Notes: generated by a model not told the origin, from the letters alone. A stretch of 64,000 bases of DNA from Tissierella praeacuta_A (GCF_040396155.1 NZ_JBEBOY010000001.1:62001-126000); one strand, 5' to 3'; shown: positions 10,642 to 19,057, counted from the first letter of the stretch. A program made the numbers and translations.

Positions 10642-10971
10642 TTTAATTCCCCCTTTAATCATAAAACTAATGCTAATAATTTATGTTAAAAAGTTACCTA
10701 TATTTAAGTATAGAATATTTACCTAATTTTTTCAAATTAGCAATATCCTTAACTTAATATATCTTTCTTAGTAGTTTCAACCCTTTTACCAATACCTTCC
10801 AATGGTTTAATTTTTTATGGAATTATCACTAGAACCAGCAAATTATCTTCCTATAAATTATTCTATAATATAAAATGATTTACTTTAATATCTTCTTTTT
10901 CCACTAATATCTTGCCAATAGGTAAATAATATGTAAAGAAGTAAAATATTTAATCTTAAACTTTAGGAGGA
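10642..10971. other. Divergent intergenic region
   Basis: AT-rich spacer between the minus-strand M42 peptidase and the plus-strand DUF434 pseudogene. It must hold both promoters, but no clear -35/-10 pair or dyad was seen. Confidence 0.4.
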
Positions 10972-11417
10972 ATGAAATTGTCTGTAAAAATAGTAAAAAG
11001 AGGATTTGATCCTAATGATTATAAATGGTTTTCAAAACAATCTTTAATAAAACTCAGTATTGCGCAAAAGAAATTGAATGGCTGCTAGATAGAAATTATA
11101 AATTATCTTCAATATCAGAATTTGTTGGAGGGCATCATCAGCTTGAAGTTCCTGAGGTGATTTTTTTCCTTGATTCGCCAGTTTCTAATTCCAGGATATT
11201 AAAAACTAAAATTACTAGTCTTGAAGATAAATGGAAAATACCATTAAAGGTAGAACTAGTACCAAATCCCGATAGCATACTTTCTAAAATGGAAAGAGTA
11301 GTAACCTCAGATTCTATAATACTTGATGAATGTAAAAGTTGGTTTAATTTATCTAGGAAAATTATTGAAGAAAATATAACTAATGCTTGGGTTGTAAGCT
11401 TTAATAATATGCTTTGA
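10972..11417 (+). pseudogene. DUF434/DUF5616 family protein, frameshifted and internally deleted
   Basis: After a strong SD (AGGAGG) the frame from ATG 10972 reads MKLSVKIVKRGFDPNDYKWF, the characteristic DUF434 start, through KLSIAQKK, and then hits a stop. The homology continues in another frame (EIEWLLDRNYKLSSISEFVG), so one base has been lost near 11070 (AAGAAATT where AAGGAAATT is expected). The text then jumps from VGGHHQL straight to EVPEVIFFLDSPVSNS, missing the family's middle part (about 60-70 residues, including the usual VDGFN and nucleotide-binding-like stretch). The C-terminal part (VVTSDSIILDECKSWFNLSR) is preserved. Two independent lesions make this a clear pseudogene. The ancestral function is unknown. 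Confidence 0.8.
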
Positions 11418-11652
11418 TTTTCTACTCTAAGAAGTTATCATTAACAATAGCATGTCTATATGTGCATTAAATTTTTTTATATAGCATATAGATATTCTTT
11501 ACTAGCCAATTAATTAGGTTCATTGTATATAAATAATAACCATAATACTTATTTACTATTATTAAATCTATAGTAGATTAAATTTCATGCAAAAGAAGAA
11601 GGTCTATATCATTTTAAGAATTGAATTAATATTTTATCTTAACAATAATATG

Positions 11653-11681
11653 TTGACAAATTGTGGAATTGCTATTATCAT
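11653..11681 (+). promoter_or_regulatory. Candidate sigma-A promoter ahead of perR relic and rubrerythrin
   Basis: TTGACA at 11653-11658 and TATCAT at 11676-11681 are separated by 17 bases. It lies just before the Fur-family relic and 400 bases before rubrerythrin, so it may still drive the rubrerythrin gene. Confidence 0.5.
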
Positions 11682-11707
11682 TGTACTTGCAATAATTATA
11701 GATTAGT

Positions 11708-12069
11708 AATGAGAGAATCAAAATTTTGGAATATTTATTAATAAATAGATATCATATCGCAGTTAAAATGATTTATAATGATCTTCATAATGAAATACCT
11801 GCCCTTTCAAAGACCATAATTTATAATGCTTTAAGTTATTTATTAAAATTCAGTAATTAGATTAATATTTATAGATGGTATTGAATCCAAGTATGATATT
11901 ATATGAAAACCATAGTCATTTTAAATGTGAATCTTATAACGAAATCTTTGATTTTCCTATTGATTTAGATAATATTATTGACAATCAGCTTACTAATTTT
12001 AAGCTTAATGGAAGGAACATTTATTTTAAAGACTTATGTCCTAACTGCATCAAAAATAAAAATCACTAA
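11708..12069 (+). pseudogene. Fur/PerR-family regulator, decayed
   Basis: Translating across frames restores a Fur-type protein. A winged-helix part, RIKILEYLLINRYH then MIYNDLHNEIPALSKTIIYN, ends at a stop (about 11855); a dimerisation part in a second frame gives IFIDGIESKYDII, and a third frame gives YENHSHFKCESYNEIFDFPI and LCPNCIKNKNH. At least two frameshifts and one in-frame stop are needed, and no start codon fits the first segment. The first structural Cys pair is also lost (CESY where CxxC is usual), while CPNC is kept. PerR-type regulators control rubrerythrin genes in clostridia, and this relic ends 16 bases before the rubrerythrin start, so it was probably the local regulator. 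A residual peptide from ATG 11875 is unlikely to function. Confidence 0.75.
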
Positions 12070-12085
12070 TATTAGGAGGTAAAAA

Positions 12086-12679
12086 ATGAACAATTTAAAA
12101 GGAACAAAAACAGCAGAAAATTTAATGAAGGCATTTGCAGGAGAATCACAAGCTAGAAATCGTTATACATATTACGCTTCTGCAGCTGATAAAGAAGGAT
12201 TTAAACAAATTAGAAATATATTTATTGAAACAGCTGATAATGAAAAAGAACATGCAAAAAGATTCTATAAATTTTTACTTGCAGGATTAAAAGACGAGCT
12301 TCCAGCTAATATAAGTATAGAGTCTTCTTTTCCAGTTGCCCAAGGCAATACATTAGATAATCTAAAAAGTGCAGCAAGTGGAGAAAATGAAGAATGGGCA
12401 GATTTATACCCAGCATTTGCAGATGTTGCTGAAAAAGAAGGTTTTGAAGAAATAGCAGCTGCATTTAGAGCTATAGCTAAGGCTGAAAAAGCACATGAAA
12501 TTAGATTTAATAAACTTGCTGAAAATATAGCAAATGATAAAGTTTTTAAAAAAGAAGAAAAAGTATTATGGAAATGTGGAAATTGCGGATATGTACACGA
12601 AGGTCCAAATGCACCAGAAGTCTGTCCTGCTTGTATCCATCCACAAGCACATTTTGAACTTTTCGTAGAAACATATTAA
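12086..12679 (+). CDS. rbr: Rubrerythrin
   Basis: A non-haem diiron NADH-dependent peroxidase (through a rubredoxin partner) that protects anaerobes from hydrogen peroxide. 197 residues. The four-helix ferritin-like domain carries the ligands Glu20 (FAGESQARNRY) and Glu53/His56 (ADNEKEHAKRF), with a second such pair in WADLYPAFADVAEKEGFEE and AEKAHEIRF. The C-terminal rubredoxin-like domain has CGNCGY and CPAC followed by HPQAHFEL. It starts at ATG 12086 with a perfect AGGAGGT. It follows a dead PerR-like gene, so derepressed or otherwise altered peroxide control is likely (inference). A terminator follows. Confidence 0.97.
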   Translation: MNNLKGTKTAENLMKAFAGESQARNRYTYYASAADKEGFKQIRNIFIETADNEKEHAKRFYKFLLAGLKDELPANISIESSFPVAQGNTLDNLKSAASGENEEWADLYPAFADVAEKEGFEEIAAAFRAIAKAEKAHEIRFNKLAENIANDKVFKKEEKVLWKCGNCGYVHEGPNAPEVCPACIHPQAHFELFVETY

Positions 12680-12692
12680 TATAATAATTAAA

Positions 12693-12745
12693 AATGCCAT
12701 GGTGATATTGTCTTTTAGGTAATATGCCATGGCATTATTTATTTA
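12693..12745 (+). terminator. Intrinsic terminator after rubrerythrin
   Basis: AATGCCATGG pairs with CCATGGCATT, extended inward by ATATT/AATAT after a small internal loop, and is followed by ATTTATTT. It lies 14 bases past the stop codon. Confidence 0.75.
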
Positions 12746-12836
12746 AAAATACATAAATTAATTTCATTCTTATTACCTTTTTAAAATAATATTGATGATA
12801 TGCTAAACGAATTAAATAAAATAATAGATATTTATA

Positions 12837-13421
12837 TTACCTATCAATGAAAAAAGATTTAATTACTGCAAAAAATTCTCTTGTATAGGAATGTAAAGCA
12901 ATTATTAAAGGGGTTTTAGCAGGTAATCCATATGGGGTTACCCCTAATCTCCTAGCCAATAGCTTCGATCTAAAAATATGGTACCTATTAGATGCTATTA
13001 AAACTTTTATATTCCCATTTTTGTCCCCTTCTTTTATTTTTTCTAAACTAAATTTTAAGTTTTCAAAAGTTGTTGTAGACTTATTTTCAACTATTATTCT
13101 TTCCTTTTCAATGCCATTATCTATTAAATACTTCTCCATAGCATATGCCTCAGCAACATCTTCATCTAGACCTTGTCCACCTGATACTACTACCTTTATA
13201 TCTCTATTCTCCATTAAATATTCTTTAGCTACTTTAAGTCTTTCTACTAGAGAGGGAGAAGGTGTATCTCCATATAGTCTTGCTCCTAAAACTATGACAT
13301 AGTCTATATCATCATCTACTGTTCTTCTACCCTCTATAATAATTAAACTCTCAATTAAAATAAATATTAGAAATGATATAAATAATATTCCTTTTACTAT
13401 TTTATGTTTTAAAATCTTCAC
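12837..13421 (-). CDS. YdcF/SanA (DUF218) family membrane-anchored protein
   Basis: 194 residues. One N-terminal membrane segment (about 10-29, GILFISFLIFILIESLIII) is followed by a DUF218 domain on the outer face. Family motifs are visible: YVIVLGARLYG, the VVVSGGQG loop, the conserved acid after NKSTTTFENL, and IASNRYHIFRS. SanA/ElyC/YdcF proteins are implicated in envelope polysaccharide or S-adenosylmethionine-related roles, but the reaction is not settled. The gene is monocistronic and convergent with rubrerythrin. Confidence 0.85.
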   Translation of the reverse strand: MKILKHKIVKGILFISFLIFILIESLIIIEGRRTVDDDIDYVIVLGARLYGDTPSPSLVERLKVAKEYLMENRDIKVVVSGGQGLDEDVAEAYAMEKYLIDNGIEKERIIVENKSTTTFENLKFSLEKIKEGDKNGNIKVLIASNRYHIFRSKLLARRLGVTPYGLPAKTPLIIALHSYTREFFAVIKSFFIDR

Positions 13422-13515
13422 CCTATCTCTCCTTTTACTTTTATAAAATTAACAGAATATCAGAATAATTTCTTATCTTTGTTTAAGATGTCTGCAGATA
13501 TTTAACTATTTTTAA

Positions 13516-13680
13516 TTAATTATCTTCCTTATCTAATATATCTTTTTCATTTACATTAATGTATTTCATCATATCTTTTGCCACTGTCATTTCTTTTTCT
13601 CTATACTCTTTAGCCAATAAAAATGGTATATATACTAATGAATCATGGATATGCTAATCCCAATTTTTTAGATAATCATT
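13516..13680 (-). pseudogene. Unidentified coding relic
   Basis: Reading the minus strand, a protein-like tail DSLVYIPFLLAKEYREKEMT continues to a stop at 13516. It is preceded in the same frame, across a TAG (13654-13656), by DEYKNDYLKNWD, with further stops upstream. The charged composition resembles a true C-terminus rather than random AT-rich sequence, but no start codon or family is recognised. Nothing else was seen in the 405-base gap 13422-13826. Confidence 0.35.
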
Positions 13681-13826
13681 TTTATATTCATCTTATATTC
13701 ATAGGTATCTTATCTTTTGAATTTATACCCTAATTGATATTATATTATCACATAATGTGGTAAATTTATTTACTAGTGAAAAATTATAATTATATTTTAA
13801 TAGTTTATAAGGAAAATTTGTTTAAT

Positions 13827-15188
13827 TTATCTTCTCTCTAAATTAATAATTATTTTTCCATCTACAAACTGAAAAATTTTGGATTTACTAGTATCTAAAT
13901 TATCATCCTTTTTATATAAGGCACCAGATTTATATACTGACAGCATAATGCCTATGAGAAACATATTTATTACTGTAGATATTCCACCATAGGAAATCAA
14001 CGGCAGTGTTAATGGTACAATTAGTTGAAATCCTAAATTATATAAAACATATAATAAAACCTGCATTGTAAAATTAATTATAACAGACATAGACACCAGT
14101 CCACCTAATACACCTTTTTGATTTAAACTAAATCTAAGGGAACGTATAATAAAGGTTAAAATAATAGACATTATTACTATAAATGATATCCAGCCCATCT
14201 TGTCTATTAAATGAGTCAGTAAATATTCTGTATCCATATACGGGTATGGCAATATATCATTAGTATCAACGCCTTGTATATTATGTCCTATGAAATTAGC
14301 ATTTTTAATTATTGTTCTCATTGAATATCCTTGATATCCTAATCCTAAAGGATCAAGAGACGGATTAAATGCCGTTTTTATTCTCCATAATTGATGTCCA
14401 TTCATAGATAAAACTGTAACTATTAATACAATAATCATCGGTATGCAAACAAGTAATAAAGCATTAATTCTTTTTACCTTAAACCAGCATTTCATTATTG
14501 CAAATATAAGTAGTATAAAACAGGTTATCAAGTATAATGCTAAACTAGATAGACCAGCACCACTTAAACAAATAATTCCCGGGATAATACAGTATACTCC
14601 ACTTAAAATTATCCCTATATATCTCTCATTTCTCATGGTATATAATATCCCTGCAAAAGCTGTTGGATATAGAAGCATTATGAATTTTAAATAGAAATTT
14701 TGCCCACAAATCATAGGACCTAAAATCACAGTTCCCATAGTTAATATAATTAAACCAAAATATATTATCTTAGGATATTTTCCTATAATACTAAAATCTA
14801 TAAAATAGGCAGCAACCATAAAAGCCATTCCTATCACTGCATGTATTATAATATTATTTAATCTCCATGGCATCTCTACATCATGTGTAACGAAAGCTCT
14901 AATTAAAACACCTAAAATTAACATTATACCTGTCAATATAACTATTCCCCACTCTGGTTTTGGCCTGTAAACACTATCTAGTTCTGTGCCTACAATAACA
15001 GGATCCCCCATTTCCAATATGGCTCTATTGGTTGCCTCTTCATCACTTAATCCTTCTGCTAAAAATGTTTCCTTCTGATCTACAATATGGTCTTCTATTT
15101 CTTCTGAAATAATCTCATGAGCCTTTTTCCATCTTATTTGCTCGCAAACTGTTTTTAAATATTCCTTAATTTTATTAGATTGTTCCAA
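13827..15188 (-). CDS. FtsW/RodA/SpoVE-type SEDS protein with N-terminal HAAS (permease prefix) domain
   Basis: About 453 residues. The first ~75 form a soluble helical HAAS/DUF1700-like domain (EYLKTVCEQIRWKKAHEIIS, EEIEDHIVDQ, EGLSDEEATNRAILEMGDP), normally seen on proteins encoded with PadR regulators. The remainder is a multi-span SEDS membrane protein (about 10 segments) ending with the signature LTLPLISYGGISTVINMFLIG, typical of FtsW/RodA peptidoglycan glycosyltransferases. TTG at 15188 is the likely start: AAGGGGGTG lies eight bases upstream, whereas the farther upstream starts have no SD. It overlaps the PadR stop by 14 bases, so the two are translationally coupled. A partner class B PBP is not in the window. 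An accessory, regulated cell-wall polymerase is my inference. Confidence 0.85.
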   Translation of the reverse strand: MEQSNKIKEYLKTVCEQIRWKKAHEIISEEIEDHIVDQKETFLAEGLSDEEATNRAILEMGDPVIVGTELDSVYRPKPEWGIVILTGIMLILGVLIRAFVTHDVEMPWRLNNIIIHAVIGMAFMVAAYFIDFSIIGKYPKIIYFGLIILTMGTVILGPMICGQNFYLKFIMLLYPTAFAGILYTMRNERYIGIILSGVYCIIPGIICLSGAGLSSLALYLITCFILLIFAIMKCWFKVKRINALLLVCIPMIIVLIVTVLSMNGHQLWRIKTAFNPSLDPLGLGYQGYSMRTIIKNANFIGHNIQGVDTNDILPYPYMDTEYLLTHLIDKMGWISFIVIMSIILTFIIRSLRFSLNQKGVLGGLVSMSVIINFTMQVLLYVLYNLGFQLIVPLTLPLISYGGISTVINMFLIGIMLSVYKSGALYKKDDNLDTSKSKIFQFVDGKIIINLERR

Positions 15189-15522
15189 AACTAGCACCCC
15201 CTTGTAAAACTTGATTAATAGCAGAAGCATAGGTATTCCATTCTTCTTTCTTTTCTTTAAGCATCTTTTTACCCTTTTTGGTGATACTATAATATTTTCT
15301 TATTCTTCCGCTATCTGCTTTTTCATCATATGAATTTACCATTCCCTCTAACTCCAAATTGTGAAGTAAAGGATAAAGTGTCCCTGCCTTTAAGGAAAAA
15401 GTATTATCGGATTTTTTAGCTAATTCTTCAATCATTAAATAACCGTACATATCCTTATCTTCAAGGAGCTTTAGTATCAGCATTGTTGTACTTCCCGTAA
15501 TCAAATTTTTATTAATAGTCAT
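15175..15522 (-). CDS. PadR family transcriptional regulator
   Basis: 115 residues, the length of the compact PadR-s2 subfamily. The winged helix is visible in TTMLILKLLEDKDMYGYLMI, the recognition part KAGTLYPLLHNLELEGMV and the wing GRIRKYYSITKKGKKML, followed by a C-terminal helix for dimerisation. PadR proteins repress neighbouring genes and are often relieved by small ligands or stress. It is first in a two-gene operon with the HAAS-SEDS protein and is preceded by a strong promoter whose spacer contains a repeated dyad, so autoregulation is likely. Confidence 0.93.
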   Translation of the reverse strand: MTINKNLITGSTTMLILKLLEDKDMYGYLMIEELAKKSDNTFSLKAGTLYPLLHNLELEGMVNSYDEKADSGRIRKYYSITKKGKKMLKEKKEEWNTYASAINQVLQGGASFGTI

Positions 15523-15540
15523 CTTTTCACTTCCCTTCCA

Positions 15541-15589
15541 TATATAGATTATCTACATATAGTATATATAGATAGTCTATATATGTCAA
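15541..15589 (-). promoter_or_regulatory. Promoter and tandem operator of the padR operon
   Basis: On the minus strand, TTGACA (15584-15589) and TATACT (15561-15566) are 17 bases apart. Two near-identical 21-base copies of a partly palindromic element (15541-15561 and 15565-15585; core TATAGAT-N-TCTA-TATA) lie 24 bases apart: one covers the spacer, the other the start-site region. This is the arrangement expected for PadR autorepression. Confidence 0.75.
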
Positions 15590-15600
15590 TAAAGGTATAA

Positions 15601-15641
15601 AAAATATAAAAATACCATCAACTTTCTACTGTTGATGGTAT
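15601..15641 (-). terminator. Intrinsic terminator of the sigma/anti-sigma operon
   Basis: A perfect 11-bp stem (15612-15622 with 15631-15641) and an 8-base loop are followed on the minus strand by TTTTTATATTTT. Confidence 0.85.
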
Positions 15642-15665
15642 CTTCTTAATTTTAATCTATAATGC

Positions 15666-16760
15666 TCATTTATTTTTTCTATAGGTCATAACTGTAATAA
15701 CTCCATCATCATCTCTTGAAAAAACAAGAATTTTCTCATCATCCATAAATCTGCTATCAGAAAAACCTACCTGACCTTCTTCAAAGAAACTATTAATATC
15801 TGCTTTAAGTTTATGTTCAGCAAAGTAGTAATCAATCATACCATCTTTGTCTGGAACCACTTTCTGTACAGATTCTGGTATTAATACTGCATCTTTTAAT
15901 AGATCTTCTATCTCTGGTAATTCTTCATCTGATACTTCCTCATCATCCCTTAGTAGTGTCTGAATATACTTCTCCGCTTCCTCATAATTTCCTTTTGATG
16001 GATCTATAGGTAAGTCAAATAAGGCATTGATTCCTTTGTAATCTGTGTTCCGACTAATCTCCCCTGTCTCTTTATTAAACTTATAGGAATTAATAATATC
16101 AAACTTATCCATAACAGCGATATATAAGCCTCTATCTGCAAAAACTTCTATATCATCACATTCCATAGTTCTATACATTACCCCATCTTTTACAAACCAA
16201 CTTGCTGCACCATTCATCGTAAAAATATTAAGGTCTTTCGGGTGCTGTCCCTTTATAAAAGGTGAAACAAGAAATGACATTTCATCATATGCAGGATCAA
16301 GCGGATCCGGCATTGGTGTTCCATCTACCTTAGAAATAGAAAGTACTGAATATGTTCTATTTAGAAATATATCTTCTGCAGAGTGTGTAAAATCGCTGAT
16401 TTCCTTACCAGATACTATTCCCATTAAAGTTATCTTATAATCTCCAATAGTCTGAGTCTGATTTATAGATACAGCTCCTTCACTATCAAAAGCAAGAGCC
16501 AACCCTTTATCCCCTAAATTTTCTGCAATTTCCCTAGGTGTTAATAGCTTCCATGCTGCAAATGCTGAAATGGATGTTGCTACTATAAGTATAGCAACCA
16601 TAACTGATACTGATAATCTCCCTTTATTTGTACCTCTCATCCTATTTCCCTCTCCCATCTTATTTATAATTTTTCGATTCAAACTGTCATCTGGTTCATT
16701 ATCTGAAGAAAGGACTTGCCATAGCATTTTATCTAATTTTTCAAAATCCTTCATATCCAT
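15666..16760 (-). CDS. Single-pass membrane protein, putative anti-sigma factor
   Basis: 364 residues. A short cytoplasmic N-terminus (about 1-48, MDMKDFEKLDKMLWQVLSSD) is followed by one membrane segment (about 49-70, SVSVMVAILIVATSISAFAA) and a large acidic extracytoplasmic part. It overlaps the end of the ECF sigma gene by 20 bases, with its own GGAGG just before ATG 16760, the usual position for a cognate anti-sigma factor. It lacks the zinc HxxxCxxC anti-sigma motif, so if it binds the sigma factor it does so through another fold, as in DUF4179-like or RsiV-like partners. The outer domain is not recognised. Anti-sigma function is inferred from gene order and topology. Confidence 0.65.
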   Translation of the reverse strand: MDMKDFEKLDKMLWQVLSSDNEPDDSLNRKIINKMGEGNRMRGTNKGRLSVSVMVAILIVATSISAFAAWKLLTPREIAENLGDKGLALAFDSEGAVSINQTQTIGDYKITLMGIVSGKEISDFTHSAEDIFLNRTYSVLSISKVDGTPMPDPLDPAYDEMSFLVSPFIKGQHPKDLNIFTMNGAASWFVKDGVMYRTMECDDIEVFADRGLYIAVMDKFDIINSYKFNKETGEISRNTDYKGINALFDLPIDPSKGNYEEAEKYIQTLLRDDEEVSDEELPEIEDLLKDAVLIPESVQKVVPDKDGMIDYYFAEHKLKADINSFFEEGQVGFSDSRFMDDEKILVFSRDDDGVITVMTYRKNK

Positions 16761-17274
16761 TGACCTCCATATATTCTTTAATCAATTTTCTAGCTTTATA
16801 AAGCCTGCTTTTTACAGTTCCAGCTGGAATTTTAAGTGAGGATGCAATATCTTCAATTGATAGTCCAGTATTGTAGTGCATATATAAAGGTATTTTTAAT
16901 TTATCATTTAACGATGCTGAAGCTTTATCAATCATCGTATGAACTTCATTGCTTATGGCTACAAGTTCTGGAGTTGTAGTATCAATCATATATGACTCAT
17001 TATCAAAATCATCTTTAAATTCCACTATGTTTGCAATCCTATGCCTCCAACCAAACTTTCTATTTTGATTCTTCCACAGATTTGCTGCAATAGCTATAAG
17101 AAAGCTCTTTGGATTTTTATCTTTATCTATTTTATGACATAACTCTATTGCCTTTAAAAAGGTTTCCTGATATAAATCATCTGCTTGATGTTTATCCCTT
17201 GTTAATTTATAACAAAATCCATAGACATCCTTACCATGGTTTTCAATTAAATGAGTTAACTCTGCAACATCCAA
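16741..17274 (-). CDS. ECF-type RNA polymerase sigma factor
   Basis: 177 residues with sigma region 2 (YGFCYKLTRDKHQADDLYQE, FLKAIELCHKI, FLIAIAANLWKNQNRK) and region 4 (NTGLSIEDIASSLKIPAGTV followed by KSRLYKARKLIKEYM), with no regions 1 or 3. The start is TTG at 17274 with GGAGGGG ten bases upstream. It is first in a two-gene operon with a membrane partner. Members usually autoregulate; no convincing ECF promoter could be recognised in the 188-base divergent gap shared with the Uma2 gene. Confidence 0.93.
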   Translation of the reverse strand: MDVAELTHLIENHGKDVYGFCYKLTRDKHQADDLYQETFLKAIELCHKIDKDKNPKSFLIAIAANLWKNQNRKFGWRHRIANIVEFKDDFDNESYMIDTTTPELVAISNEVHTMIDKASASLNDKLKIPLYMHYNTGLSIEDIASSLKIPAGTVKSRLYKARKLIKEYMEVNGYEGF

Positions 17275-17462
17275 TCCCTTATCCCCTCCTCTGCCTTAAC
17301 CTTTCTTAAAAATATTATATATTGATCGGCCTCTCATCTATATATTGTAACAACTTCTAATCTGGTTCATATTTTTTATAATTATAACATTAAAATGGGT
17401 TATAATGATTTATACCTATTTTTTTGTTATAATATATATAATAAATGATAGGATGTGATGAT

Positions 17463-18038
17463 ATGTCTTTAATTGACGAGAATAAGACCTATACTTATGC
17501 TGATTATTTAACATGGCCTGAAGATGAGAGATGGGAAATAATGGAGGGAGTTCCTTATATGCAAGCTGCTCCTTCGTGGCAACATCAGTCAATATCTTTA
17601 GAATTATCAAGACAATTTGCTAATTATTTAGTAAATAAAACTTGTAAAGTATTCACAGCTCCCTTTGATTTAGTTTTACCTACAGAAAATAAGAATATTA
17701 ATGATTCACGAAATGTTGTTCAACCAGATATTCTAATAATTTGTGATAGTAATGGACTTAAAGATACTGGATTTTATGGTGTACCTGAATTAATTGTAGA
17801 AATTACATCTCCATCTACTATTAGAAAGGATAAGGTTTTAAAATTTAATAAATATGAAAAAGCTGGCGTTAAAGAATATTGGATCGTTGAGCCAGAAGGA
17901 AAGTTTATTTCTGTATTTACTTTAGAAGATAGCGGTAGATATGGAAGACCCGAAATCTATACAGATGAAGATAGAGTTAAAATAAACCTTTTTGAAAATT
18001 TAGAAATTGATTTATGCACCGTATTTAATATCATATAA
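17463..18038 (+). CDS. Uma2 family (DUF820) PD-(D/E)XK nuclease-fold protein
   Basis: About 191 residues. Family features are ERWEIMEGVPYMQ, the metal-binding PDI in VVQPDILIICD, the acid in ELIVEITSPST and the lysine in KFNKYEKAGVKEYWIVEP, which together make the PD-(D/E)XK active site. Uma2 proteins are numerous in cyanobacteria and scattered in Firmicutes; they are thought to be endonucleases, but the biological role is unknown. I prefer ATG 17463, preceded by AGGATGTG, over an ATG 18 bases upstream. A TATAAT box at 17428-17433 is a plausible -10. It is a single gene ending in a terminator. Confidence 0.85.
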   Translation: MSLIDENKTYTYADYLTWPEDERWEIMEGVPYMQAAPSWQHQSISLELSRQFANYLVNKTCKVFTAPFDLVLPTENKNINDSRNVVQPDILIICDSNGLKDTGFYGVPELIVEITSPSTIRKDKVLKFNKYEKAGVKEYWIVEPEGKFISVFTLEDSGRYGRPEIYTDEDRVKINLFENLEIDLCTVFNII

Positions 18039-18041
18039 TTT

Positions 18042-18072
18042 AAAAGTGAAGCAAATGCTTCACCTTTAATTA
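18042..18072. terminator. Bidirectional intrinsic terminator
   Basis: GTGAAGCA and TGCTTCAC form a perfect stem with a two-base spacer (18046-18063), flanked by A-rich and T-rich tracts, between convergent genes. Confidence 0.75.
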
Positions 18073-18073
18073 T

Positions 18074-18925
18074 TTACCCCTCCTGAGCCTCCAACTTCGA
18101 CACATAAACACCTCTTAAAAGTATAGCAACTATAACTACTATTCCACCTATTATGGCATAGGTCCCAGGCTTCTCTCCTGCAAAAATATATACCCATAAT
18201 GGATTTAACAAAGGTTCAATAACAGTAATTAATATTGCCTCTAATGCACTAAGATATTTAATTGCATTTGCATAAAAGATATAGGGAATTCCAAGTTGAA
18301 ATACTCCCATTATAAATATTACCCCTATACTTTTTATATCTGGCAATGGAGTAAGTATCAAAAAAGGTATGGCTATAATAAAAGTTAAAATGTTCCCAAA
18401 AAAAGTAGTATCAATACCAGAGCCATCTTTTTGTAATCTAAGAGATATCGTCATACATGCCATAGAAAATCCTGATAATATGGCTATAATATTACCTAGT
18501 GTATTTCCTATATTCACATTATCTATAAAAAATAATATCATTCCTAAAAATACAGCTATTATTGAAATAGTATCATACCACCTAATTTTCTCCTTCAAAA
18601 TCCATACTCCTAAAATTGCCACAAAAATAGGAGCTGTATATTGTAATAATATTGCATTTGCTGATGTAGTAAGTTTATTTGCTATAATAAAAAATAACAT
18701 AGTAGTACAAGTAGTTAATGAGCCTAGAATCTGTGGTTTTGATTTTGTAAATTTAGGTTTTTTTATATAAGTCAACATTACTAATGAAGCTATAAGACTT
18801 CTAAAACCTGATATTGATATGGGATTCCAATCTACTAATTTAATAAATATTCCACCTGTACTCCACATCATTGAGGCAATTGCCGCTAAAATTATTCCTT
18901 TATACCTATCTCTTTTTATATCCAT
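18074..18925 (-). CDS. EamA/RhaT family (DMT) transporter
   Basis: 283 residues with about ten membrane segments arranged as two EamA repeats. The first holds WSTGGIFIKLVDWNPISISG and the second begins near the middle with GNIIAILSGFSMACMTISLR. The family exports amino acids, metabolites or nucleotide sugars. The substrate is unknown. GTGGGGG precedes ATG 18925. It lies downstream of the pyruvate-to-2-oxoglutarate operon, separated by that operon's terminator, so co-transcription is unlikely. Confidence 0.88.
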   Translation of the reverse strand: MDIKRDRYKGIILAAIASMMWSTGGIFIKLVDWNPISISGFRSLIASLVMLTYIKKPKFTKSKPQILGSLTTCTTMLFFIIANKLTTSANAILLQYTAPIFVAILGVWILKEKIRWYDTISIIAVFLGMILFFIDNVNIGNTLGNIIAILSGFSMACMTISLRLQKDGSGIDTTFFGNILTFIIAIPFLILTPLPDIKSIGVIFIMGVFQLGIPYIFYANAIKYLSALEAILITVIEPLLNPLWVYIFAGEKPGTYAIIGGIVVIVAILLRGVYVSKLEAQEG

Positions 18926-19024
18926 TTACCCCCACACCCTTTAATAGAATTTTTCATTATATATTTTATTATATATTCTACATAATTTTCCTTAATCTTT
19001 CTATATCTTTTAGATAAATTTATT

Positions 19025-19057
19025 AAAGGGCTAAGCTAGTTATAAGCTTAACCCTTT
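19025..19057 (-). terminator. Intrinsic terminator of the citrate/pyruvate carboxylase operon
   Basis: AAAGGG-TAAGCT pairs with AGCTTA-CCCTTT with one mismatch. It is followed on the minus strand by TTTAATAAATTT and lies eight bases past the pyruvate carboxylase stop codon. Confidence 0.75.
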
